DNA from: Caryophanales bacterium
GTDB lineage: Bacteria; Bacillota_I; Bacilli_A; RFN20; CAG-288
DNA: 57,087 nt
Assembly: GCA_021621525.1 (NCBI GenBank)
Contig: JAJVUU010000001.1
Location: 1-57,087 of the forward strand
Direction of reading: 5' to 3'
The notes under the pieces are model-generated. The model was given only the letters and a program-made list of their open reading frames with translations, did not search any database and was not told where the DNA came from. Made by a program: the position numbers and the translations under genes. This document shows positions 1 to 6,900 of the stretch, piece by piece (the first letter of the stretch is position 1; every line of letters starts with the position of its first letter).

Positions 1-158
1 AGCTACGCCTATTGGGACTTTCACCCTAGAGCAATGGCATGCCCATCATACAGAAAAAAGCCACCGATTAAGGTGACTTGATATGAGCAAACTACTTTAA
101 AGATAGTTTGCCTTCCAATGCGACAAACTCTCTACAGATATAGAAAGTTCGCATGAAA
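1..158. other. Window edge with two hairpins and a possible truncated reading frame
   Basis: The plus strand is open in frame 1 from the window edge to a TGA at 79-81 (26 codons), so it may be the 3' tail of a coding sequence cut by the edge. Its last part forms a hairpin (58-65 with 72-79, one mismatch). A second, perfect 8-bp inverted repeat lies at 87-94 and 104-111. I do not recognise the encoded peptide. The stretch could be a gene end with its terminator or the end of a mobile element; neither is established. Confidence 0.2.
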
Positions 159-174
159 TTACGATGGCGGAGCA
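159..174 (-). repeat. tRNA-Ser 3'-end fragment, copy 1 (att-like)
   Basis: This 16-base stretch is identical to 2311-2326, the encoded CCA and 3' acceptor strand of tRNA-Ser plus its flank. It is not followed by a tRNA body, only by weakly T-arm-like sequence. Together with copies at 783-822 and 2284-2326 it marks the boundaries of two small cassettes and is best read as a leftover integration-site copy. Confidence 0.6.
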
Positions 175-214
175 AAACAGGATTTATTCGAACCCCTTAT
201 CGCTCCTAATGTGA

Positions 215-460
215 TCACATGGAATGAACGATTACGATATGCTTTTGAGAATCGACACGATAAACAAGCCGATGCTGAATATTGATTCTACGAGAATAGT
301 ATCCGTTCAAATCTCCAACAAGTTTTTCATAAGAAGGAGGTGTCTGAAACGGGTTTTCGGATAGCAATGTCAGCAAAATCTTGGTTTTCTTCTCTAAACC
401 GGTTGCTTTTAATTTCGGTTTGTCTTTTTCAGCATTTTTGGTAAAAAGGACAGTCCACAT
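215..460 (-). pseudogene. YoeB/Txe-family toxin, C-terminally truncated
   Basis: An 81-codon frame resembling Txe/YoeB ribosome-dependent mRNA interferases: an N-terminal WTVLFTKNAEKD segment, a P..YEKLVGDLNGYYSRRI core and HRLVY. It begins one base from the antitoxin stop codon, as in typical YefM-YoeB operons. The family ends in a conserved W-[TS]-H-Y-E tail whose His and Tyr take part in catalysis. Here the frame stops at TGA after HSM, and the following codons read stop-S-H-stop-E, so the tail is present in DNA but interrupted twice. The Glu and Arg of the core remain. I infer a toxin inactivated by nonsense mutations. Confidence 0.8.
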
Positions 461-721
461 TTACCATTCCTCATTCGGACTGAATTTAGCCATTTCGGAT
501 GTTTTTTCCCTTTCCCCTTCCTTGATCTTAGAAACCAATCCAGGCTGAGACATCAAGCAAACCGTCTCCAAAAGTGCATTGTAATCTTCTTCACTTAAAA
601 GAACTGCATTTCCATTTTTTGTAGTCACTTGGACCGGCTCGTTGTATTTAATAACGGAATCAATGGTATTGAACAGGTTCTTTCTTAATTCAGTAACATT
701 TGTTGTTCCCATACTTTCCAC
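461..721 (-). CDS. Phd/YefM-family antitoxin
   Basis: An 86-residue protein with the Phd/YefM pattern: NVTELRKNLFNTIDSV (DNA-binding half), then VQVTTKNGNAVLLSEEDYNALLET, and a charged C-terminal tail that in this family wraps the toxin. It would bind its own operator and neutralise the adjacent YoeB-type toxin. A start at the second Met (residue 4) is also possible. AAAGAGGTGG lies just upstream as ribosome-binding site. The antitoxin looks intact although the toxin is broken, a pattern expected when a module decays or is kept as an anti-addiction remnant. Confidence 0.88.
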   Translation of the reverse strand: MESMGTTNVTELRKNLFNTIDSVIKYNEPVQVTTKNGNAVLLSEEDYNALLETVCLMSQPGLVSKIKEGEREKTSEMAKFSPNEEW

Positions 722-730
722 CTCTTTATG

Positions 731-765
731 ATTATACAGGAAAGAACGTACATTATCAAGTACGT
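731..765 (-). promoter_or_regulatory. Promoter and palindromic operator of the toxin-antitoxin operon
   Basis: On the minus strand a -35 TTGATA (754-759) and a -10 TATAAT (731-736) are 17 bases apart, immediately upstream of the antitoxin. A perfect inverted repeat, ACGTAC at 746-751 and GTACGT at 760-765, overlaps the -35 box. Palindromes with a GTAC core are known operators of YefM-type antitoxins, so autoregulation is likely. Confidence 0.7.
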
Positions 766-782
766 CAAATGATTGAAAAAGA

Positions 783-822
783 AAACACGGATTTCTCCGT
801 GCTATTTTCGATGGCGGAGCAG
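783..822 (-). repeat. tRNA-Ser 3'-end plus terminator fragment, copy 2 (att-like)
   Basis: About 40 bases match the end of tRNA-Ser and its terminator hairpin at 2287-2327: AACACGGATT-TCTCCGTG, a diverged spacer, then CGATGGCGGAGCAG. The similarity stops at the acceptor strand. With copy 1 it flanks the toxin-antitoxin cassette; with the real tRNA it flanks the ATPase cassette. Confidence 0.7.
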
Positions 823-923
823 TAGTGTATTTTTCCGAACTGTCTTAAAAACTTCATAACTATGAAAAGTCCGTAATGTCGTAATGTGGTGTTTTCCCTT
901 TTAATTCTTGTTTAAACCCACTC

Positions 924-2165
924 TCAGATATCCAGGCTGTTCTTATTCAAGAGGAATTCCTTTATTCCGATAACAGAAATTCCTTCTTCCGTTATCCACG
1001 GCTTAATACTATCCTTGACCACGATTATTTTCTTGAAATTATCCGGTACATTCAGCAGTGGTCTTTCTTCCTGAATTGTCTTCTCTCTTGTGTCTAGCGA
1101 CAATGATGACTGTATGTAATACCGCTTATTGAACTGGTTGCACACAAAATCGATTTCCACCTGTTTCTTGTCGTTTCCTTCCCGGATTGGCAAAACACCT
1201 ACATCCACATTGTATCCGCGGAATAAGAGTTCGTTGAATAGGATGTTTTCCATGATATGATTTTCTTCCTGCTGTCTGAAATTCAATCTTGAATTTCTTA
1301 ACCCGATATCAGAAAAATAAAACTTAAAGGGAGTATGAATGTACTTTTTCCCTTTGATGTCATAGCGTTCCGATTTTTCAATCAAGAAAGAATCGAGCAG
1401 ATAACCCAGATATTTATTTATTGTATTTATGGATATATCTTTCACTCCGCTGCTGACATATGTGTTCAATAGTTTGTTGGGATTAGTAAGAGAACCGATG
1501 GAAGAAGATAGAATATTGACAAGGGAATCCAGGATGTCCGTTCTTTGAACCTTGTTTCTTTCAATGATGTCGGAGATGTATGTTTTTTCAAACAGCTGTT
1601 TTAGATAATGGCTTTTTTCGGCTTCGTCCGCACAAAAAACAATTCTAGGCATACCTCCGTAAGTGACGTATTGTTGCCACGCTTCGTCTGTCGTCCCGTT
1701 AAAGGCGGAAGTGAATTCCGAAAAAGACAAAGGAAACACTCTGATCTCATCACCTCTTCCTCTAAACTCCGTAACAATATCAGAAGACAGGAATTTAGAA
1801 TTGCTTCCTGTCACATAAACATCCAGATTCCGAATATGCAGGAACCCATTCAAAACGGACTCGAAGTCATCAACTTTCTGAACTTCATCCAACAAAAGAT
1901 AATACATTCGATCATCCTGGATTAGATTTCTGACATATTCATCTAATACATCAGGATTCCGGTACTTTTCGTTTCTTCTTTCATCCAGGTCCAATTTAAT
2001 GATATGGTCTTCTTGTACCTTTTCCCCTATCAAATAATCTTTAAGCAAAGGATCAAGCAAGAAAGATTTTCCACATCTTCTTATACCCGTAACAATTTTG
2101 ACAAGACCATTGCCTCTTTTATTAATCAGTTTCTGTAAATAGGAATCTCTTTCTATGATTTGCAT
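924..2165 (-). CDS. AAA-family ATPase with DUF4143-type C-terminus
   Basis: A 413-residue protein with Walker A GIRRCGKS (27-34) and Walker B LLLDE (90-94), an arginine-rich middle, and a C-terminal half containing EIDFVCN, as in the AAA_14/DUF4143 family of accessory ATPases. The C-terminal part resembles a PD-(D/E)XK nuclease-like fold, an inference from the E-I-D-F pattern. The ribosome-binding site GGAGGC precedes the ATG. It sits alone between two copies of the tRNA-Ser 3' end, so it was probably acquired. The cellular role of these proteins is poorly defined; membership is clear, function is not. Confidence 0.85.
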   Translation of the reverse strand: MQIIERDSYLQKLINKRGNGLVKIVTGIRRCGKSFLLDPLLKDYLIGEKVQEDHIIKLDLDERRNEKYRNPDVLDEYVRNLIQDDRMYYLLLDEVQKVDDFESVLNGFLHIRNLDVYVTGSNSKFLSSDIVTEFRGRGDEIRVFPLSFSEFTSAFNGTTDEAWQQYVTYGGMPRIVFCADEAEKSHYLKQLFEKTYISDIIERNKVQRTDILDSLVNILSSSIGSLTNPNKLLNTYVSSGVKDISINTINKYLGYLLDSFLIEKSERYDIKGKKYIHTPFKFYFSDIGLRNSRLNFRQQEENHIMENILFNELLFRGYNVDVGVLPIREGNDKKQVEIDFVCNQFNKRYYIQSSLSLDTREKTIQEERPLLNVPDNFKKIIVVKDSIKPWITEEGISVIGIKEFLLNKNSLDI

Positions 2166-2215
2166 AAAGCCTCCACTGAATATTTATTCCGCATACGTAA
2201 GAATTTTTCAATAGC

Positions 2216-2245
2216 ATTATAATTAAACTTACCTATTTTTATCAA
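2216..2245 (-). promoter_or_regulatory. Promoter of the AAA ATPase gene
   Basis: Minus-strand -35 TTGATA (2240-2245) and -10 TATAAT (2216-2221), spacing 18, about 50 bases upstream of the start codon. Confidence 0.6.
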
Positions 2246-2283
2246 GAAAACTCCATATAAAGTCGTTTATGTGAGTGAAAAAA

Positions 2284-2306
2284 TAAAAAACACGGATTCC
2301 TCCGTG
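2284..2306 (-). terminator. Intrinsic terminator of tRNA-Ser
   Basis: On the minus strand a 6-bp stem (CACGGA with TCCGTG, four-base loop) is followed by a run of six T residues. It lies directly downstream of the tRNA-Ser CCA end. The hairpin is duplicated at 785-800. Confidence 0.8.
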
Positions 2307-2316
2307 TGATTTACGA

Positions 2317-2408
2317 TGGCGGAGCAGGGGAGATTTGAACTCCCGCCAGGTTATTCGCCTGCTGACGGTTTTCAAGACCGTTCTCTTCAGCCGCTTGAGT
2401 ACTGCTCC
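2317..2408 (-). tRNA. tRNA-Ser (anticodon UGA)
   Basis: The acceptor stem pairs GGAGCAG (2408-2402) with CTGCTCC (2327-2321), with discriminator G and an encoded CCA. The anticodon loop CTTGAAA gives UGA. The long variable arm expected of serine tRNA is present, for a 92-base gene including CCA. Its 3' end appears to have served as an integration target. Confidence 0.95.
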
Positions 2409-2410
2409 GT

Positions 2411-2441
2411 AAACAAAAATCTCCCAAGAACATCTTGGGAG
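2411..2441 (-). terminator. Intrinsic terminator after tRNA-Val
   Basis: A perfect 8-bp stem CTCCCAAG / CTTGGGAG with a short loop, followed on the minus strand by ATTTTTGTTT. It separates tRNA-Val from tRNA-Ser, so the two are probably transcribed separately. Confidence 0.75.
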
Positions 2442-2457
2442 AATTTCATGCTTTGAA

Positions 2458-2533
2458 TGGTGGGCACTACAGGGCTCGAACCTGTGACCTTCCGCACGTC
2501 AAGCGGATGCTCTCCCAGCTGAGCTAAATGCCC
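2458..2533 (-). tRNA. tRNA-Val (anticodon GAC)
   Basis: A 76-base tRNA with acceptor GGGCATT pairing with AGTGCCC, discriminator A, an encoded CCA, D-arm GCTCAGCTGGGAGAGC and T-loop TTCGAGC. The anticodon loop TTGACGT gives GAC, a valine anticodon. Confidence 0.95.
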
Positions 2534-2544
2534 AAAGCTTGAAT

Positions 2545-2573
2545 ATTCTACCGAAGGGCAAGGCTGATGTCAA
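2545..2573 (-). promoter_or_regulatory. Strong promoter of tRNA-Val
   Basis: Minus-strand -35 TTGACA (2568-2573) and -10 TAGAAT (2545-2550), spacing 17, ending 12 bases from the tRNA 5' end. The near-consensus boxes fit a stable-RNA promoter. Confidence 0.8.
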
Positions 2574-2665
2574 CAGATTTTTTCACTTTTCGAAAAAACC
2601 TCATCCAAGCAAAGGGCAGGCCTACCTCCATGACAACCTTATACCAACACAAATCCATTGTTTTT

Positions 2666-2674
2666 TGCTATAGT
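2666..2674 (+). promoter_or_regulatory. Extended -10 promoter of the ATP synthase operon
   Basis: TGCTATAGT, an extended -10 element (TG-n-TATAGT), ends six bases before the ATG at 2681. No -35 match and no Shine-Dalgarno sequence are visible. Transcription should start at or next to the A of ATG, giving a leaderless message. Confidence 0.5.
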
Positions 2675-2680
2675 ATTGGT

Positions 2681-3091
2681 ATGGACAGACAGAAAAGAAA
2701 CCTCATCATCACATTCTCTTCCTTATATATGGTATTACTCATCGCCGTCATCGTTTTATGTTGCCTGAGGCTATTCGGATATGCCATACTCACGATCGTA
2801 CCGGCTCCTTTCCTGATTCCTATATTCCTTACCTTCTATAAAGTACCGAAGAAAACCAACAGGCATGTCTTCCTTCTGGTTCTTTCCATCATCGGAAGAT
2901 ATCTGTTGGACATCCTTGCCATCCTCATACCGGCCCTGCTTTGGTATTACATTCCGTACCTAAAGGAAAATGTCGCGTCGATTTTTCTTCTTATCCCTTT
3001 TCTTGAAGTGATTTTTATCTATAATATTGTTGCTGTTTTGTATATTATCCAATCCAAAGCCGATATCAAGAGGACGAATAAAAAAGAATGA
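2681..3091 (+). CDS. Small membrane protein at the head of the ATP synthase operon (AtpI-like)
   Basis: A 136-residue protein with about four hydrophobic segments and a basic C-terminus. Its position directly before atpB, with an ATGA overlap, matches AtpI (UncI), the accessory membrane protein linked to c-ring assembly or cation supply. I do not recognise AtpI sequence motifs, so the call rests on topology and position. The open frame extends upstream to 2567, but that part overlaps the divergent tRNA-Val promoter. The start at 2681 follows an extended -10 by six bases and is preferred as a leaderless start. Confidence 0.6.
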   Translation: MDRQKRNLIITFSSLYMVLLIAVIVLCCLRLFGYAILTIVPAPFLIPIFLTFYKVPKKTNRHVFLLVLSIIGRYLLDILAILIPALLWYYIPYLKENVASIFLLIPFLEVIFIYNIVAVLYIIQSKADIKRTNKKE

Positions 3092-3903
3092 ACTTCGATA
3101 ACGTCTTAAATCCAGAATTTGCCAAGATGATTTCTCCCGAATTCCTCGTGAGCATGGTGACGATGCTTATCATCATCATTCTTTCGTTTGTCATCTATTT
3201 CAAGCAAAAGAATGTCGATCCCCTTGAAAAGCCAAAAGGTATCGTCAATATCGCAGAGACCGTCATCGACTGGGCAGACAAACAGGTCAACGGCCTGATG
3301 CATTGTCCTAGATGGTTTGGCAACTTTGCCGGATATATCATGCCTTTGTTCATGTATATCTTCATCGGATTCTTCATCGGTATGATGGGCATTCCGAATT
3401 TCTTCTTCATCGGAAGCAAGGCGGATGGTTACATCTACAATGAAACCAGATTGTTCACTGCCCTTCCCAATCCGTTTACGAACCTTGCCTTCACCCTCTC
3501 CATCAGCTTCATCACCGTCGTGATGATCGAAGCTACCAAATTGAGGGCTCAGAAGTTCAACTATTGGAAGCAGTTCGTCTTCACCTTCCCTCCTCTCATT
3601 CCTCTTGTCACGAACTTCTCACCGATGATTTCCTTAGGAATCAGGTTGTTCGGCAACTCCTTTGCCGGATACTGCATCATGACTCTTCTCTATAACGCAT
3701 TGGCAAACATCGGTGGAGGATTCGGTCTCATTGCCGGTCCTGTCATCATGCCTTTCATGCATGCTTACTTCGACGCTTTCAGCGGTTTCATACAGTCGTT
3801 GGTCTTCGTGATGATCACCATGATGGACATAGCACAGGAAGCACCATCAGAGGAATCTCAGGAAGAGATGGCCAAAGCTACCACTCTCAAAGCATCAATG
3901 TAA
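3088..3903 (+). CDS. atpB: F1Fo ATP synthase subunit a
   Basis: The 271-residue membrane stator subunit forms the ion half-channels facing the c-ring. Five or so hydrophobic helices are visible. The essential arginine is R186 in SLGIRLFGNSFAGY, which separates the entry and exit channels. The start overlaps the stop of the preceding gene (ATGA), suggesting translational coupling. A 29-base gap with a strong Shine-Dalgarno sequence separates it from atpE. Length and motif are normal for the family. Confidence 0.95.
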   Translation: MNFDNVLNPEFAKMISPEFLVSMVTMLIIIILSFVIYFKQKNVDPLEKPKGIVNIAETVIDWADKQVNGLMHCPRWFGNFAGYIMPLFMYIFIGFFIGMMGIPNFFFIGSKADGYIYNETRLFTALPNPFTNLAFTLSISFITVVMIEATKLRAQKFNYWKQFVFTFPPLIPLVTNFSPMISLGIRLFGNSFAGYCIMTLLYNALANIGGGFGLIAGPVIMPFMHAYFDAFSGFIQSLVFVMITMMDIAQEAPSEESQEEMAKATTLKASM

Positions 3904-3932
3904 GAAGCCAGTGAATCTAAAGGAGGCTTATC

Positions 3933-4235
3933 ATGAATTTATTGAATCAGTTGGTCGTATTAGCGGAAGGCGCAGCCGATAACGCCTACACTGCAGCCGG
4001 ATTTCTCTATCTCGGCGTCGGCATCATCCTTATCGGTATGTCTATGTCTTCCATCGCCGAAGGCCTTGTCTGCTCTTCTGCATTGAAGGGTATGGCCAGA
4101 AACCCGGAAGCATCCGGAACCCTCCGTTCCAGTATGATTTTGGGCGTTTCCCTCTGCGAGACCGTCGCCATCTACGGCTTGGTCTTAGCCATTCTTCTCA
4201 TCTTCGTTGCAGGTCCTGGTTCTTTCGGCGCCTAA
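3933..4235 (+). CDS. atpE: F1Fo ATP synthase subunit c (two-carboxylate, probably Na+-binding)
   Basis: A 100-residue hairpin protein of the rotor ring: helix 1 about 21-48, polar loop ARNPE (55-59), helix 2 about 66-93. The ion-carrying carboxylate is E76. A second carboxylate, E43, lies 16 residues before the loop Glu, exactly where Na+-type c subunits have Gln32. E76 is followed by T77 and, five residues on, Y81, matching Glu65/Ser66/Tyr70 of the Na+ site. This E/E pattern is known from the Na+-driven Fusobacterium nucleatum rotor. AAAGGAGG upstream gives the strongest ribosome-binding site of the operon, fitting the high copy number of c. Confidence 0.95.
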   Translation: MNLLNQLVVLAEGAADNAYTAAGFLYLGVGIILIGMSMSSIAEGLVCSSALKGMARNPEASGTLRSSMILGVSLCETVAIYGLVLAILLIFVAGPGSFGA

Positions 4236-4248
4236 AGAAAGGAACAAG

Positions 4249-4842
4249 ATGAAGAAGAAGTTCAAAGCTTCGTTACTTTTCATCGCTTCCACCCTGGTAT
4301 TGACTTCCTGCGATACCTCCGGCATTACGGGGTCCATTTCCGATGCTGTCGCAAATGCACTTCCCAATCTTTGGATTACCCTGACCCAGCTTGGCGCATT
4401 CCTGGTCATGGTATTCGTCTTCTTTAAGTTTGCCTTCAAACCGATCAAGGCAAAGCTCAAGGCAAGACAGGATGCCGTCGAAAAGAACATCCAGGATGCA
4501 GCGTGCGCAAAACGATACGCCGATGCCGACAGAGAGACGGCTGCACAGAACATCAAGAACAGCCGTGTCCAGGCTCAGCAGATTGTCGATGATGCTTCCA
4601 AGGAAGCCACTGTCAAAGCAGATGCCATCCTTGCCAAAGCCAATGCCGATGCCGATAACATCCGCGCACAAGGCGAAAAGGATGCTGCCGAAAGGCAGAA
4701 GCAGATTGACCGTCAGGCTCACAACCTCATCGTCAACACCGCCATCGATGCTTCCAAGCAGATCTTGGGCCGTGAAATCAACGAAGAAGATAACGAAAAG
4801 GTAGTCAATGACTTCCTTAACCAGATGAAGAAAGAAGATTAA
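4249..4842 (+). CDS. atpF: F1Fo ATP synthase subunit b with lipoprotein signal
   Basis: A 197-residue peripheral stalk subunit. Start chosen at ATG 4249 because AAAGGA precedes it and it yields a clean signal peptide: KKK, a hydrophobic stretch, then the lipobox LTSC with C21. This predicts lipid modification and an outward N-terminus before the single helix at about 44-66. The rest (70-190) is a long charged, alanine-rich helix typical of b subunits, ending in the delta-binding region. Lipoprotein b subunits are characteristic of Mollicutes and are unusual elsewhere. Confidence 0.93.
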   Translation: MKKKFKASLLFIASTLVLTSCDTSGITGSISDAVANALPNLWITLTQLGAFLVMVFVFFKFAFKPIKAKLKARQDAVEKNIQDAACAKRYADADRETAAQNIKNSRVQAQQIVDDASKEATVKADAILAKANADADNIRAQGEKDAAERQKQIDRQAHNLIVNTAIDASKQILGREINEEDNEKVVNDFLNQMKKED

Positions 4843-4846
4843 TCCT

Positions 4847-5386
4847 ATGAATCATTCCCTTCTGAAACATTATGCCGCTGCTTTTTTCTCCCTTGGCAAG
4901 GAGAAGGACAGGATTCAGACCTTCCAGAAAGATCTGACATTCTTTTCCGATGTCTTCAGAAAGGAACCTGAGACAGTCAAATTCCTTTCCTCTCCGATGG
5001 TGACCAAGGATGAGAAGGACAAGCTTCTTGATGAAGCCATCAAGCCCTATGTCGATATTGCATCCTATGGTTTCCTTCAGGTCATCATCAAGAAGAAGGT
5101 CATCTCATACTTCCAGGAGATAAAAGAGAATTTCGACCACCTCTTCCACGAAGATCAGGGAATCCTCGAAGGAAGGGTCTATACGCCTTTTGAATTATCG
5201 GAAGAGACACTATCAAAACTATCCGATGTGTTCTCAAAGAAATATCAGAAGAAAGTCGTCTTCAAGGTCTTGATCGACAAAAAAGTCCTCGGTGGCATGA
5301 AAGTCTATGTCAACGACACTCTCTATGATTACTCCTTGGACAGCAAACTGAATCAGATACGTCAAAGACTCGTCGTGCAGGATTAG
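4847..5386 (+). CDS. atpH: F1Fo ATP synthase subunit delta
   Basis: A 179-residue delta (OSCP-like) subunit linking F1 to the b stalk. The N-terminal helical bundle begins HYAAAFFSLG and contains the family pattern LSSPMVTKDEKDKLL (about 46-60). The C-terminal part holds DKKVLGGMKVYVNDTLYDYS, equivalent to the conserved GG-hydrophobic-D-S/Y motif. It starts four bases after atpF stops. Confidence 0.93.
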   Translation: MNHSLLKHYAAAFFSLGKEKDRIQTFQKDLTFFSDVFRKEPETVKFLSSPMVTKDEKDKLLDEAIKPYVDIASYGFLQVIIKKKVISYFQEIKENFDHLFHEDQGILEGRVYTPFELSEETLSKLSDVFSKKYQKKVVFKVLIDKKVLGGMKVYVNDTLYDYSLDSKLNQIRQRLVVQD

Positions 5387-5397
5387 GAGGCAAAGCC

Positions 5398-6900
5398 ATG
5401 GCAGATATTGATCAAATCAGCAATCTCATCAAGAAAGAAATCAGTTCCTACGAAGACAAGATTGAAACAAGCGATGTCGGAACCGTCGTTTCCGTCGGCG
5501 ATGGTATCGCCACCATCTATGGTCTTGACAAAGCCATGTACGGTGAGCTTCTCGAGTTCCCGAACCATGTCTACGGCATGGTCATGAACCTGAATGAAGA
5601 CAGCGTAGGATGCGTCTTGCTTGGCAAAGATACAAGCGTATTCGAAGGTGATCCTGTCAAACTCACCGGAAAAGTCGTCTCCGTTCCTGTCGGTGATGCC
5701 CTTTTGGGAAGAGTCGTCAACGCCCTCGGTGAACCGATTGACGGCAAAGGCGAAATCAACGCCGCCGATCATTTCCCCATCGAGGCTCCTGCTCCGAGCA
5801 TCATGTCCCGTGAGTCGGTCAACGAACCTTTAGAGACCGGCATCAAGGCCATCGATTCCATGATTCCGATTGGAAAGGGACAAAGAGAGCTTATCATCGG
5901 CGACAGACAGACTGGAAAGACTGCCATCGCCATCGATACCATCATCAATCAAAAAGGAAAAGATGTCATCTGCATCTATTGTGCCATCGGTCAGAAGAAT
6001 TCCACCATCGCACAGATTGTCTCCAAGCTGAAGGACCATGATGCCTTCGACTATACCGTGATTGTCAACGCCTCGGCCAGCGAATCCGCTCCTATGCTTT
6101 ATGTTGCACCTTATGCAGCAACCAGCATGGGTGAATACTGGGAGAAACAGGGCAAGGATGTCCTCATCATCTATGATGATTTAAGCAAACACGCCGTCAG
6201 CTATCGTGCCCTTTCCCTCCTTTTGAAGAGATCCCCGGGCCGTGAAGCCTATCCTGGCGACATCTTCTACCTCCATTCCAGACTTTTGGAAAGATCCTGC
6301 AAGCTCAACAAGGAGCACGGCGGAGGCTCTATGACCGCCCTTCCTATCGTCGAGACCCAGGCAGGTGATATTTCTGCTTATATTCCGACCAACGTCATTT
6401 CCATCACCGATGGTCAGATTTTCCTTACGACCGACTTGTTCAACCAAGGTCAGAGACCGGCCGTCGATTCCGGTCTTTCCGTTTCCCGTGTCGGTTCCTC
6501 TGCTCAAATCAAGGCAATGAAGAAGGTTGCCTCATCTTTGAAGATTGAGCTTGCCAACTATACCGAAATGCTGGACTTCTCCAGATTCGGTTCTGACCTT
6601 GACAGTACCACCAAAGGCATCCTCCAGCATGGTTCCATCCTTATGGAAGTTCTCAAGCAGAAGCAATATGCTCCTCTTTCCATGGAAGATGAAGTCATCG
6701 AAATCTATATTGCCCAGTCCCACAACATCGACAATTTGGAACTGAAGGAAGTCAATACCGCTCTTGAGAAGATTCGTTCTTTCATCCACGCCAACTTCCC
6801 GGATGTCTATACTTCCATCCATGACACCAAGCTTTTGAGCGAAGAAACCAAAAAGCATATCGATGATGCTACAAAGGCTGTTCTTGAAGGGCTTCATTAA
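5398..6900 (+). CDS. atpA: F1Fo ATP synthase subunit alpha
   Basis: The 500-residue regulatory nucleotide-binding subunit of F1 has a complete family layout: a beta-barrel N-domain, Walker A GDRQTGKT (168-175), a central RecA-like core containing the family's SRPGREAYP-like stretch (here KRSPGREAYPGD), and a helical C-domain. GGAGGC precedes the start. Its stop codon TAA shares its last base with the ATG of atpG, so the two are tightly coupled. Nothing unusual is seen. Confidence 0.98.
   Translation: MADIDQISNLIKKEISSYEDKIETSDVGTVVSVGDGIATIYGLDKAMYGELLEFPNHVYGMVMNLNEDSVGCVLLGKDTSVFEGDPVKLTGKVVSVPVGDALLGRVVNALGEPIDGKGEINAADHFPIEAPAPSIMSRESVNEPLETGIKAIDSMIPIGKGQRELIIGDRQTGKTAIAIDTIINQKGKDVICIYCAIGQKNSTIAQIVSKLKDHDAFDYTVIVNASASESAPMLYVAPYAATSMGEYWEKQGKDVLIIYDDLSKHAVSYRALSLLLKRSPGREAYPGDIFYLHSRLLERSCKLNKEHGGGSMTALPIVETQAGDISAYIPTNVISITDGQIFLTTDLFNQGQRPAVDSGLSVSRVGSSAQIKAMKKVASSLKIELANYTEMLDFSRFGSDLDSTTKGILQHGSILMEVLKQKQYAPLSMEDEVIEIYIAQSHNIDNLELKEVNTALEKIRSFIHANFPDVYTSIHDTKLLSEETKKHIDDATKAVLEGLH

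Noticed and set aside
200..235. Reading TGA as tryptophan (Mollicutes code) to restore the toxin tail
   Set aside because: Many intact genes here end in TGA (for example atpD, ecfT, truA), Trp is encoded by TGG throughout, and a TAG would still interrupt the tail.
1608..1925. 105-codon plus-strand frame inside the ATPase gene
   Set aside because: Antisense to a gene with Walker motifs; no independent signals.
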